Shown: positions 42,627 through 51,649 of the stretch, one piece after another
Numbering within the stretch: the first letter of the stretch is position 1
Layout of the letters: each line of letters starts with the position of its first letter
Position numbers and translations under genes: made by a program
Source: Deinococcus betulae
GTDB lineage: Bacteria; Deinococcota; Deinococci; Deinococcales; Deinococcaceae
Assembly (NCBI RefSeq): GCF_020166395.1
Contig: NZ_JAIQXU010000022.1
Span: 1 to 64,000, forward strand
Direction of reading: 5' to 3'
Length of the DNA: 64,000 nucleotides
Notes under the pieces: generated by a model
The model's database searches: none
What the model saw: the letters and a program-made list of their open reading frames with translations, nothing else
What the model was told of the DNA's origin: nothing

Positions 42627-44603
42627 ATGTTCCAGCGCCGCGCCCGCACCTACGCCGCCCTGTCTCTGGTCACGCTGATGCTGGCCAGCTGTGCCCGCAC
42701 CGCTGTCACCGAGCCCCAGCCGGTGTGGCAGGAAGAATTCACTGGTTCTGGCCTCAGCACGGCCCGCTGGAGCCATCAGCTTGGCAACGGTTTCATGAAT
42801 GGCACTGAGTACATTTCGGGCTGGGGCAACAACGAGCTGGAATATTACACCGACCGCCCTGAAAACCTGCGCCTGGAGAACGGCGAACTGGTCATTACCG
42901 CCCGCAAGGAAAGCTACAAGGATGCCCAGGGCGCGACTTTTCCCTGGACCTCGGCCCGCATCCGCACGGCGGGCAAGTTCAGCCGCACCTACGGCCGCTT
43001 TGAGATTCGCGCCAAGTTTCCGAAAGGCAAGGGGCTGTGGCCCGCCATCTGGATGCTGCCCGAGGAACCTAATCCCTACGGCGTCTGGGCGGCCAACGGC
43101 GAACTGGATATCGCCGAAGGCTGGGGCAGCAAGCCGACCGAGGTGGGGCAGACCATCCATTACGGCGGCGTGTGGCCCAACAACGTCTACAAGGGGCAGA
43201 CCGTCAACTACCCCAACGCGGGCACGATGGACGAGTGGCACGTGTACACCGTCGAGTGGACGCCGGGCAAGATTCAGTGGTTCATTGACGGCCAGCTGAC
43301 CTCTGAGAAGACCGAATGGTGGAGTGCCAAGGGTGTGCCGCCCAGCAGTGACAGCGATCTGTACGCCTGGCCTGCGCCCTTTGACCAGCCGTTTTACTTG
43401 CTGCTGAACCTGGCGGTGGGCGGTAACTTTGACGGCAACCCCGACGCGACGACGCCCAGCACCGCCGAGATGCGCGTGGATTACGTGCGCGTGTACGGCC
43501 TGGAAGCCGAAAAGAAACCCGCCGGCGAGCGCCCCAAGATGACCTATCCCTGGACCCCGGTGCCCGGCCGCCCCACCCTGCAGGACGGCAACCTGGTCTA
43601 TAACTCGTCCTTTGACTGGGCCGACACCGACCCGCGTGTGACGCCGGGCGCCACCCATCTGGACGGCGTGACCAATTCGGCCTTCTGGACGCTGTTCACC
43701 AGCGACGGCAAGGTCAGCCTGAGCAACGACGCCGGACAAGGCAATGCCCTGAAGGCCGATATCACGGCCCCCGGTAACGTGAATTACGCGGTGCAGGTGC
43801 GTCAGGACGGCCTGAACGTGGAAAGCGGCGGCAAGTACGAGGTCAGCTTTGATGTCTGGGCGGCGCAGGCCCGGCCCATGATGGTCAAGGTGGGCGGCGG
43901 CCCTGACCGGGGCTACGCGGCTTATTCCGGTGAGCAGACGGTTAACATCGGAACCACGAAGGAACGCAAGACGCTCACCTTTGACATGAAGGCCGTCACC
44001 GACGCGGCCGCGCGCCTGGAATTCAACCTGGGAGCGGCGGGCGCTGGCCCCGTGTGGCTGGACAATGTGGTGGTCAAGCGTGTGGGCAACGCGGCGGGCG
44101 CGCGGCCCCCAGCCCCGGACGGCAACCTGCTGTACAACGCCGCCTTTACTCAGAACAGCGCGGCTCACCCCGGCATTGCGGGCGTGCCCGGCACCGCCTA
44201 CTGGTCCACCTGGGACAGCGGCGCGAACGGCCTGACCACCGCCGTCAGCGGCGGTGAGGTGACCCTGAACGTGGCCCATGTAGACCCGGCCAATAACTGG
44301 CATGTGCAGCTCAACCAGACCGACGTGCCACTGGTGGGGGGCCAGAGTTACACCTTGACCTTTACTGGCCGCGCCAGCAGCGCCCGCGAGGTGGCGATTG
44401 TGGTGGGCGAGAACGGTGGCAGCTACGCGCGCTACCTAGACACCAAAGCCGCCTTGACCCCCACAGCCAAGGGCTTCACCTACACCTTTACTGCTCCCAC
44501 GACCAACGTGGCGGCGCAGCTTCAGGTGCTGGGGGCGGTGGGCACACCGGGCGACGCCTACAGCCTGTCGTTCAAGGACTTCAAGCTGGTGCCGAACAAG
44601 TAA
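42627..44603 (+). CDS. GH16 family beta-glucanase lipoprotein with two carbohydrate-binding modules
   Basis: A 658-residue exported enzyme. Lipobox LASC ends the signal peptide (about residue 20), so it is probably a lipoprotein. The GH16 domain (about 30-295) carries the catalytic ELDIAE (nucleophile Glu159, acid/base Glu164), with WPAIWMLP and GGNFDGNP, typical of laminarinase-like endo-1,3-beta-glucanases. Two CBM4/9-like domains follow (about 325-480 and 500-658), each starting DGNLVYNSSF or DGNLLYNAAF. GGAGG lies 5 nt before the ATG. It would attack external beta-glucans and feed the sugar uptake and phosphorylase system nearby (inference). Confidence 0.92.
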   Translation: MFQRRARTYAALSLVTLMLASCARTAVTEPQPVWQEEFTGSGLSTARWSHQLGNGFMNGTEYISGWGNNELEYYTDRPENLRLENGELVITARKESYKDAQGATFPWTSARIRTAGKFSRTYGRFEIRAKFPKGKGLWPAIWMLPEEPNPYGVWAANGELDIAEGWGSKPTEVGQTIHYGGVWPNNVYKGQTVNYPNAGTMDEWHVYTVEWTPGKIQWFIDGQLTSEKTEWWSAKGVPPSSDSDLYAWPAPFDQPFYLLLNLAVGGNFDGNPDATTPSTAEMRVDYVRVYGLEAEKKPAGERPKMTYPWTPVPGRPTLQDGNLVYNSSFDWADTDPRVTPGATHLDGVTNSAFWTLFTSDGKVSLSNDAGQGNALKADITAPGNVNYAVQVRQDGLNVESGGKYEVSFDVWAAQARPMMVKVGGGPDRGYAAYSGEQTVNIGTTKERKTLTFDMKAVTDAAARLEFNLGAAGAGPVWLDNVVVKRVGNAAGARPPAPDGNLLYNAAFTQNSAAHPGIAGVPGTAYWSTWDSGANGLTTAVSGGEVTLNVAHVDPANNWHVQLNQTDVPLVGGQSYTLTFTGRASSAREVAIVVGENGGSYARYLDTKAALTPTAKGFTYTFTAPTTNVAAQLQVLGAVGTPGDAYSLSFKDFKLVPNK

Positions 44604-45048
44604 GGCGGCACGGGGGAGGATTCAGCGGTCTGTTGCCGAATCATTCAAGTGGGCTTGTCAAGCGGCACAGCAGCAGGGGTAGAAGGGGGCCCGGAGTGGC
44701 TCTGGTAAGCCGTGTCATTAGAGCAATCCGGTAGGAGAGTGCTTCGGCAGTGGGGCGGCTTCCTCGTGATGAGCGGGGTGCCGCCCCACTGCCGTCTGCC
44801 TGGCGTCCAGCGTTTGGAGGCGGGAAGACGCTGGCCTGCCTGCACGTCAGTCAAAGGTGCCGGGCTGTGCCCTGTGCCTTGCGGCCTAGGGACGCCTCGG
44901 GAGTTTTCGCGCCGTTGACGGCGTGACAGGTGAGTGCCGAACTTAGATGAGCGACGGAGAAGGCCGTACGCTCTGGCGCCTGTGACGCTCCCGCAGGCCC
45001 TAGAATTGCCCAGCAAACCGTGCCCACGCCTTGCTACTGACTTTCTCG
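44604..45048. other. 445-bp convergent intergenic region
   Basis: No gene is supported. It contains the long stem-loop at 44745-44794, described separately, and a small palindrome (CGCCGTTGACGGCG) near 44910. Confidence 0.5.
44745..44794. repeat. Perfect 15-bp inverted repeat (stem-loop)
   Basis: CGGCAGTGGGGCGGC (44745-44759) and its exact complement (44780-44794) enclose a 20-nt loop. There is no T run on either side. It could be the end of an untranslated transcript or a small-RNA-like fold; nothing else identifies it. Confidence 0.6.
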
Positions 45049-45516
45049 TTAAGCGTTGGGCTTGAGCAGGTGGGTCAGGCAGTGGCCGTAGCTCACGCCC
45101 TGCCGGGTATCGGCCACCAAGTCGTTCACGCTGAATTCTTGCAGTACGCCCAGCATGGCGTCACGCATGCGGGTGTAGACCGTGTTGCGGGCGTGGCAGC
45201 GCGCCTCTTCCACGCACGGCTCGTGCCAGTTGAGGCTGATGCACGACAGCGGCGCCACCGGGCCGTCAATGGCGCGCACCACCTCGCACAGACTGATGAG
45301 ATGAGGTTTGCGGGCCAGCGCGTAGCCGCCGCCAATTCCCTTTTTGCTTTTCACGACGCCCTTGGCGCTCAGGGCCGCCAGAATTCTGACCAGGTACGGG
45401 CGGTGAACGCCGGTCGCCTCACTGATTTCCTCGCTGGACACCCAGCGGTCCAGCGGCTGGGCGCCCAGAAAGCCCAGGGCCTGAAAAGCGTAGACATCGG
45501 TGGCCGAAAGCCGCAT
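45049..45516 (-). CDS. Rrf2-family transcriptional regulator, probably Fe-S binding
   Basis: A 155-residue winged-helix regulator. The DNA-binding region (about residues 25-66) reads [20 protein letters not shown] and [13 protein letters not shown]. Three cysteines, C92, C101 and C107 (C-x8-C-x5-C), match the cluster-ligand layout of NsrR/IscR-type sensors, so it likely senses NO, oxidants or iron-sulfur status. TACACT (minus strand, 45529-45524) lies 7 nt before the ATG, a leaderless start. The target genes are unknown. Confidence 0.88.
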   Translation of the reverse strand: MRLSATDVYAFQALGFLGAQPLDRWVSSEEISEATGVHRPYLVRILAALSAKGVVKSKKGIGGGYALARKPHLISLCEVVRAIDGPVAPLSCISLNWHEPCVEEARCHARNTVYTRMRDAMLGVLQEFSVNDLVADTRQGVSYGHCLTHLLKPNA

Positions 45517-45739
45517 GGGCCGCAGTGTACCCTGGGATGCGGCCGGTTTACGCCTGTGCCTCTGAGGTGTGCGCCGAGATTGATAGAGAGGTGTGGTCAG
45601 TTGCTGATAGGAGAGGAGTGTTGCCCTGGACGCGCGGCCATTGCCGAGCGATGGTGACGGGCTAAAAAGAGTCACGTCGCCTGGCACCGTTGCCCTTCTC
45701 ATGCGGGCTCCTGTCTGACGCAGAGCCCACCACCTCTGA

Positions 45740-45872
45740 TATGGACTCCGATTGAATCGTTTGCAAAAACGATTCAATCCGAGCGGAGCGAGAATGAGCA
45801 AAACGGGTTCCGGGCGTGGAGTTTGCAAATCAGTTCTGTTCCGATTTGTAAATGAAACAGACGGAATCCGTA
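45740..45872 (+). repeat. MITE-like element copy 3 (133 bp)
   Basis: Ends TATGGACTCCG and (complement) TACGGATTCCG, with perfect TGA duplications at 45737-45739 and 45873-45875. Very similar to copy 1, including the two internal palindromes (GATTGAATCGTTTGC..; CAAATC..GATTTG). It is intergenic, upstream of the Rrf2 gene and downstream of rsgA. Confidence 0.92.
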
Positions 45873-45951
45873 TGACTGGTCATCACAGCGGATGGCCCGA
45901 CCTGCACAGCCCCCTCTTCTCCCTTGCCAGTCGGCCGTCAGAGGACCCGTG

Positions 45952-46941
45952 TCAGCGGCGTTGGCGCTGCTGGGCCTGAAAGGCCGCCAGGCGGGCCGCC
46001 GAGACCTCTCCCGCCTGCACGGCGGCCTGCACAGCGCAGCCCGGTTCAGTGGTATGGGTGCACTTGCGGAACCGGCACTGGGCGGCCAGGTCCTCTAAGT
46101 CGTCAAAATCGGCGGCCGCCGCGTCCCACACCGCGATGTCGCGCAGGCCCGGATTGTCAATCAGCAGCCCACCGCCCGGCACCAGATACAGCGTGCGGGT
46201 GGTCGTGGTGTGGCGGCCCTGGCTGTCACTGGCCCGCACGGCCCCGGTCTGTGCGGCCTCGCGGCGCAGCAGGGCGTTGGTGAGGGTGGACTTGCCCACG
46301 CCCGACGAGCCGATCAGCGCCAGCGTGACGCCTTCGGTCAGCAGGGCCTGAAGCGCGTCTAAGCCCTGCCCATCCGCCGCCGAAACGGCGTGTACTTCCA
46401 GCTCAGCGCCAAGGCTTTGCAATTCGTCCAGATACCAGCCCACATCTGGGCGCAGATCGGCCTTGTTGAGCACCAGCACGGGCTGTGCCCCACTGGCCTG
46501 CACAGCCTGAACGTAGCGTTCCAGTCGGTCCAGGTCGAAGTCGGCGTCCGGGGCCGTGACAATCAGGACGACATCGACGTTGGCGGCGATGACCTGCTGG
46601 CGCACGGCCTGAGGCCGGCGGCCCTCGTCGGCGCCCACGGCGCGTGAGAAGGTGGTGCGGCGGGGCAGCACCTGGAGCAGGCGGCCAGGCCCTCCGTCTG
46701 CGCCCTCCAGAACGGCCCAGTCGCCAATGGCGGGGGCGACCTGTTCCTGGCGCAGCGTGCCCGCCAGCCGGGCCTCGGTGTCGCCGTGGGCGCCGCGCAC
46801 ATGGACGATCTGGCGGCCCGTGCCCACAACGCGCACTGGCTGCACCTGAGGCTGCGCCTCGGGCGTGAGCGTCCGGCAAAACGCCTGGTAGTCACTCTCG
46901 AAATCGGCCCCCCAGCCCAGGGCCCTTAGCTCAGGCAACAT
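45952..46941 (-). CDS. rsgA: Ribosome small-subunit GTPase RsgA
   Basis: A 329-residue circularly permuted GTPase for late 30S maturation. An N-terminal OB-fold comes first, then G4 VLNKADL, P-loop ALIGSSGVGKSTLTNALL, G2 region GRHTTTT and G3 LLIDNPGLRD. The C-terminal zinc knuckle is CRFRKCTHTTEPGCAV. All diagnostic parts are present. No clear leaderless -10 or ribosome site could be placed; the ATG at 46941 fits the usual length. Confidence 0.95.
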   Translation of the reverse strand: MLPELRALGWGADFESDYQAFCRTLTPEAQPQVQPVRVVGTGRQIVHVRGAHGDTEARLAGTLRQEQVAPAIGDWAVLEGADGGPGRLLQVLPRRTTFSRAVGADEGRRPQAVRQQVIAANVDVVLIVTAPDADFDLDRLERYVQAVQASGAQPVLVLNKADLRPDVGWYLDELQSLGAELEVHAVSAADGQGLDALQALLTEGVTLALIGSSGVGKSTLTNALLRREAAQTGAVRASDSQGRHTTTTRTLYLVPGGGLLIDNPGLRDIAVWDAAAADFDDLEDLAAQCRFRKCTHTTEPGCAVQAAVQAGEVSAARLAAFQAQQRQRR

Positions 46942-47136
46942 ATGGCCCCTACTCTGCCACGCGGGCGCCCTGGATCACCGCAGGCGAGGGCTGACGAGCG
47001 TGGTCCATGCGCCCTCTGGGCACTGTTCAGGCCCTCGCAGGGTTTATCACTCAACACCTTTTTCAGCTGGCCTGAGCGCCTTTTTGACATTGCTGGCAAT
47101 TCGCCATCTTTTTGTGGTAGTCTGCCAGTGGTTCCT

Positions 47137-47469
47137 ATGCCATTGAAACCCCCCTCCCGAGTTCATTCGCTGATTCGTCACGCGCTGGAAGAACAGGCGG
47201 CGCGTGGGCACCAGGGTGACCTGCCTGACGGCAAGGTGACGCTGCGCCTACAAGCCGCCGACTTTTTCTGGCTGACTCAGCTGGCCGAGCTGATGGACGC
47301 CACCCGCACCCGCGCCGCCGGGCAACTGCTTTCAGCGGCCATCCGCGACGCCGTTCAGGCCGCCGGCCTGCCCACCCAGGGCGAGGAGTTCCAGGCCGCC
47401 TTTCAGGCCTTCCTTGCGCAGGAGTTTCCCCACGAGACCTCGCCCCCCGCTGCCGACCCCACCCCCTAA
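47137..47469 (+). CDS. Small protein of unknown function upstream of the antiporter
   Basis: A 110-residue protein, largely helical, with no recognised domain: VHSLIRHALEEQAARGHQGD, ADFFWLTQLAELMDATRTRA and an acidic/Pro-rich tail. The core has the size and basic N-terminus of a ribbon-helix-helix-like regulator, but this is weak. It ends 9 bp before the antiporter gene and is surely in its operon. ATG at 47137 is the best of several; the upstream frame is open but has no coding character. Confidence 0.6.
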   Translation: MPLKPPSRVHSLIRHALEEQAARGHQGDLPDGKVTLRLQAADFFWLTQLAELMDATRTRAAGQLLSAAIRDAVQAAGLPTQGEEFQAAFQAFLAQEFPHETSPPAADPTP

Positions 47470-47478
47470 GGAGCCGAC

Positions 47479-49149
47479 ATGCCTCACCACACCGAACTGA
47501 TTGCCGCCCTGGCCGTGGGCCTCACCCTCGCGTTTTTTGGCGGTCTGCTGGCCACCCGCCTGCGTTTGCCCCCCCTGGTGGGCTATCTGCTGGCGGGGGT
47601 TGCCGTTGGCCCCTTTACCCCCGGCTTTGTGGCCGACTCGCGCATTGCCGCGCAGCTGTCCGAGATTGGCGTGATTCTGCTGATGTTCGGGGTGGGCCTG
47701 CACTTCTCGTTTGGGGACCTGCTGGCGGTGCGCCGCATTGCTGTGCCGGGCGCGCTGCTGCGCATGCTGGCGGTGACGCTGCTAGGCATTGGCATGACGC
47801 AGCTGTGGGGCTGGTCGGTGGGGGAGGGCCTGATTTTCGGCCTGGCGCTGGCGGTGGCCAGCACGGTGGTGCTGCTGCGCGCCCTGGAGGAACGCGGCAC
47901 CCTGAACACCGAGAAGGGCAAGATTGCGGTGGGGTGGCTGATTGTCGAGGACCTGGTGATGGTGCTGGCGCTGGTGCTGCTGCCTGCCTTTGCGCCGCTG
48001 CTGACGGGTCAGACCGAGGGCGGCCTGAACGTGGGCACGCTGCTGACCACCCTGGCCCTGACCGTGGGCAAGGTCGTGGTGTTCGTGGCGCTGATGATGG
48101 TGGGGGGCCGCCGGGTGATTCCGTGGATGCTGGCCCGCGTGGCCCGGCTGGGGTCGCGCGAACTGTTTACGTTAGCGGTGCTGGGTACGGCGCTGGGCAT
48201 CGCCTACGGGGCTGGCATCCTGTTTGACGTGTCGTTTGCGCTGGGGGCCTTCTTTGCCGGCGTGGTGGTAAGCGAGAGCAAGTTTAGCCAGCAGGCGGCC
48301 GAGGACGCGCTGCCATTTCAGGACGCCTTTGCGGTGCTGTTCTTCGTGTCGGTGGGCATGCTGTTTGACCCGTCCATTCTGCTCAGTGCGCCGCTGCTTG
48401 TGCTGGCCACAGCTCTGCTGATCATGCTGGGCAAGGCCCTGCTGACCTTTGTGCTGGTGCTGTGGCGCGGCTACCCGGTGGGCACGGCGCTGGCGGTGGG
48501 CGTGTCACTGGCGCAGATCGGCGAGTTCTCGTTCATTCTGGCTACCCTGGGCCGCGACCTGAACCTCCTGAGCGCCCAGGGCCAGAACCTGATTCTGGCA
48601 GGGGCCATCATCTCGATTTCTCTGAACCCCTTCCTGTTCCGGCTGATCGAGCCGCTGCAGCGTGCCCTGGGCGGGCGCGGGAAGGCCGTGGCCAGCGCCA
48701 CCGTCCCAGAGCAGACCCCGACGGTGCTGCGCGATCACGCCGTACTGGTGGGCTACGGCCGCGTGGGCCGGCTGGTGGGCGAGGCCCTGACCGCGCAGGG
48801 ACAGCCCTTTGTGGTGGTCGAGCAGGATGACGCTCTGGCCGACGACCTGCGTACCCAGGGCCATCAGGTCATCCTGGGCGACGCCGCCCGCACCCAGGTG
48901 CTGCGCCAGGCCGGGCTGCCCGAGGCCGCGCTGGTGGTGATTGCCGTGCCAGACGCCATTCAGGCCCAGCTGATGACCGAGCACGTCCGGCGTGTGAACC
49001 CCGGCGTTCCGCTGATTGCCCGCGCCCACGACGAGCACACCCAGCTGGCCCTTCAGGAACTGGGCGCCACCGAGGTGCTGTTTGCCGAGCAGGAACTGGG
49101 GCAAGCCATCGGCGTGCAGGCCGTGGAGATGATGGCGGCCCGAAGCTAG
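47479..49149 (+). CDS. KefB/YbaL-type cation:proton antiporter with TrkA-N domain
   Basis: A 556-residue CPA2-family transporter: 12-13 membrane helices (about residues 8-390; LLMFGVGLHFSFGDLLAV, AVASTVVLLRALEERG, LIVEDLVMVLALVLLP) followed by a cytosolic TrkA-N nucleotide-binding domain (about 415-530; VLVGYGRVGRLVGEALTAQG). It probably exchanges K+ or Na+ for H+, gated by nucleotide. AAGGAG lies 6 nt before the ATG. A strong terminator follows. Confidence 0.9.
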   Translation: MPHHTELIAALAVGLTLAFFGGLLATRLRLPPLVGYLLAGVAVGPFTPGFVADSRIAAQLSEIGVILLMFGVGLHFSFGDLLAVRRIAVPGALLRMLAVTLLGIGMTQLWGWSVGEGLIFGLALAVASTVVLLRALEERGTLNTEKGKIAVGWLIVEDLVMVLALVLLPAFAPLLTGQTEGGLNVGTLLTTLALTVGKVVVFVALMMVGGRRVIPWMLARVARLGSRELFTLAVLGTALGIAYGAGILFDVSFALGAFFAGVVVSESKFSQQAAEDALPFQDAFAVLFFVSVGMLFDPSILLSAPLLVLATALLIMLGKALLTFVLVLWRGYPVGTALAVGVSLAQIGEFSFILATLGRDLNLLSAQGQNLILAGAIISISLNPFLFRLIEPLQRALGGRGKAVASATVPEQTPTVLRDHAVLVGYGRVGRLVGEALTAQGQPFVVVEQDDALADDLRTQGHQVILGDAARTQVLRQAGLPEAALVVIAVPDAIQAQLMTEHVRRVNPGVPLIARAHDEHTQLALQELGATEVLFAEQELGQAIGVQAVEMMAARS

Positions 49150-49163
49150 CTGCAGGCCAGACG

Positions 49164-49206
49164 AAAAGAGGCACAGCCCAGGTGACGTGGCTGTGCCTCT
49201 TTTCTT
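49164..49206 (+). terminator. Terminator of the antiporter operon
   Basis: AAAAGAGGCACAGCC pairs perfectly with GGCTGTGCCTCTTTT, loop of 10 nt, and ends in TTTTC. It would also work on the minus strand. Confidence 0.93.
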
Positions 49207-49247
49207 GAGCAGTCTTTCCTGAGCCACATTTCTCGGAGCGGTCTTCA

Positions 49248-49380
49248 TACGGACTCCGATTGAATCGAGCAGAATGCTTGATGAAATCCGAGCGGAGCGA
49301 GAAGGAACATATACGGATTTCGCGATATGGAAGCGCAGACGGTGCCTGTCCGGCTGTGCTGCAATTAAGCGGAATTCGTA
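49248..49380 (+). repeat. MITE-like element copy 4 (133 bp, second subfamily)
   Basis: Ends TACGGACTCCG and (complement) TACGAATTCCG, with perfect TCA duplications at 49245-49247 and 49381-49383. The first ~20 bp and the GAGCGGAGCGAGAAGGA block match copies 1-3, but the rest of the core differs (TTCGCGATATGG.., GGTGCCTGTCCGGCTGTGCT) and is shared with copy 7. The length is nevertheless exactly 133 bp. Confidence 0.88.
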
Positions 49381-49383
49381 TCA

Positions 49384-49733
49384 GGGGATTCCGATAGGCG
49401 CGGGGCGGAGCAACTCGCTGGTATGCACGGCGGTTCTGCATGGCAGGACGGGGTGAGCAGGCTTCCTCAAAGGGCTGCGCACCACCGCTGGCATATCACA
49501 AGGCGCGTGCCGCTCAGGCGAACTTCGTCTCTGGCGCTCCTACACCAGCACAGCACCAGTTGGCCCAGCTACGCTCGGAACCTCCGATCCTGCTGCCCGC
49601 TCTCATCCAGACCGACCTCATCCCACGGCGCTTTGATGCACATGGTGGGGTCGGCGTCCATCTCACGTCACGTCCAGAAGAGCACCTTGTTCTGCACATT
49701 CCTCTGGACAGAGCTTCATGTCTTTCGGAGGCC
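49384..49733. other. 350-bp region with no supported gene
   Basis: Between MITE copy 4 and the end of the diguanylate cyclase gene. Frames crossing it have no recognisable protein or start signal. Nothing else was found. Confidence 0.45.
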
Positions 49734-51380
49734 TCACGTCAGCAAGGAGGCGCGCACATTTCTTTTTTTTGCCTGCTTGTGGTGATACATCCGCTGGTCG
49801 GCCTCGTCAAAGGTGCTGACTTTTGGTGCGGCGCTGGTGTGCGCCACCCCGAAGCTGACCCCCGACGACGGGTGGTTGGTCTGCATGGCACGCTCGATGT
49901 CCTGCAGGCGACCGGTCAATTCGGCCTCGGCTTCCAGCGGGGCCAGGAGGGCAAATTCGTCGCCGCCCAGGCGGTAGGCGGTTACGCCCTCACGCTCCAG
50001 GTCCCGGAGGTGCTGCGAGAAGGTGCGCAGCAGTTCGTCGCCACTGGTGTGCCCCTGCTGATCGTTGACGCCTTTCAGACCGTCCAGGTCCATCACGATG
50101 AGCAGGCGCGCGCTGTCCTCGGCATTAAAGACCTGCTCGAAGGCGTAGCGGTTGTGCAGGCCTGTCAGGTTGTCGGTGCGGGCCAGGTGCAGGGCACGCT
50201 GCAACTGAACAATGGACGCCTGGTTCTGGCGGCTGAGCAGCCGGATCATGTCGGCCAGGGCAAAGGCCAGCAGCAGGCCGTCCAGCGTGCCGCCCAGCAG
50301 CGTGAACAGTTCCGAGTTAAAAGGCACGTCGGGGGACAGGCCCACGTTGCCCGGCAGGATCACGGCCGCCGGGATCAGCAGGGCCAGCAGGCCCAGCACG
50401 AAGAAGCGGGCGGGGGCAAAGCCCTGGCGCCAGCTGACCACCCCCGACACCAGCGCCAGCACCAGCCACAAAGAGATCACGGCGGTGGCCAGCACGTGCG
50501 CGTAGGCCAGCAGGAAAAATGAGGTGGGCAGCAGCGCCAGCGCCAGCCAGACCACCCACCGGCTCAGGCGGGCCAGCAGCGGCACCCTGCTCTCCAGCTG
50601 CAAAAAATGCAGGTAAAACAGCGTGTTCAGGACCGGCAGCAGGAAAAACCACAGGTAATGCAGCCGCAGGTTGCGCAGCCCAAATACGTCAGCGGGCAGG
50701 TGAAAGGTAAAGGCCCAGCCGGCGCAGTAGGTCAGCATGTAGGCCGCGTAGAACAGAAACGAGCGGTTGTGCGTGCCCGCGTAGATAAACAGGTTGTAAA
50801 ACGACAGCGTGACCAGCGCGCCCAACGCCATCAGAATCAGGAAGTTTTCAAACGACACCGTGCGGCGGTAGTCGGCCCGGCTGGGCACCGAGAACTCGGG
50901 CTGCGAGGCATAGAAAGGGCTGCTGAGCCGTGCCACCAGCCACGCGCGTTCACCGGGCGGCACTGTAATGTCCACGCCGTAGTGCAGCATGTAGGCGTGT
51001 TCGGCCTGATAGCCGGTCTGAAAGGTCTGTGGAGGCTGGCCCTCGCGGTACAGCCGGGCGTCCACCCGCTCGATCAGGCTGCCGTGAGGACTAAACACCC
51101 AGTCGGCGTTGGCGCTGCGGTTGGTCAGCTCCATGACCAGCCACGACTCGTCGCCAGTGAACCTGACGCGCGGGGTGGCCGTCAGGGTGGCGGCCCAGCC
51201 GGAGACCTCGGGGCCGGAAGCCGGGAAGGCCTGGTCAGCCGCGTGGTAGAGCCCAGAGCGCACCGTCAGGCGGGTCTCGGGGGTCTGCGCGTGAACGCCT
51301 GCCCCGGTCAGCAGGCCCCATAGAGCCAGCAGCAGGGCGGCCAGCGGCCAGACCAGACGGTTCAGGATAGGGTGATTCAT
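49734..51380 (-). CDS. Membrane diguanylate cyclase (7TMR-DISM plus GGDEF)
   Basis: A 548-residue protein. Signal/anchor (residues 8-31), an extracytoplasmic 7TMR-DISM extracellular-type beta domain (about 35-175), seven membrane helices (about 180-385; SFYNLFIYAGTHNRSFLFYA), then a GGDEF domain with intact LGGDEFAL and DLDGLKGVNDQQGH. It probably senses an external carbohydrate or other ligand and makes cyclic di-GMP. AAGGGAG precedes the ATG. A TATACT -10 lies at 51415-51410 on the minus strand. It is the second c-di-GMP gene in the window. Confidence 0.9.
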   Translation of the reverse strand: MNHPILNRLVWPLAALLLALWGLLTGAGVHAQTPETRLTVRSGLYHAADQAFPASGPEVSGWAATLTATPRVRFTGDESWLVMELTNRSANADWVFSPHGSLIERVDARLYREGQPPQTFQTGYQAEHAYMLHYGVDITVPPGERAWLVARLSSPFYASQPEFSVPSRADYRRTVSFENFLILMALGALVTLSFYNLFIYAGTHNRSFLFYAAYMLTYCAGWAFTFHLPADVFGLRNLRLHYLWFFLLPVLNTLFYLHFLQLESRVPLLARLSRWVVWLALALLPTSFFLLAYAHVLATAVISLWLVLALVSGVVSWRQGFAPARFFVLGLLALLIPAAVILPGNVGLSPDVPFNSELFTLLGGTLDGLLLAFALADMIRLLSRQNQASIVQLQRALHLARTDNLTGLHNRYAFEQVFNAEDSARLLIVMDLDGLKGVNDQQGHTSGDELLRTFSQHLRDLEREGVTAYRLGGDEFALLAPLEAEAELTGRLQDIERAMQTNHPSSGVSFGVAHTSAAPKVSTFDEADQRMYHHKQAKKRNVRASLLT

Positions 51381-51649
51381 CGCGCACTCCCTTGTTCAAG
51401 AATAAACACAGTATAAAGAGAACTGCCTCTCAGGTCACATTGAGGACAGTCTGACGGACAGGCTGCCCTGCGTGCTGCTGGGGCGCTGTGCCGGTGGTCT
51501 GCTGCCTGCTCTGTGTTCCTCGCCTGCGTCCTGCCGCGTGGCTCAGTCGCCAGGCAGAGGCCACGTGGCAGGACATGCCGCCAAGACCCACCCACTGGGG
51601 GTCCCTGAGGCCTCCATCACCTTTCCGCCTCTCTGACTCAAGGTGAACG

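Noticed and set aside
42606..44303. 565-codon minus-strand frame opposite the GH16 gene
   Set aside because: Shadow frame; the glucanase motifs are unmistakable on the plus strand.
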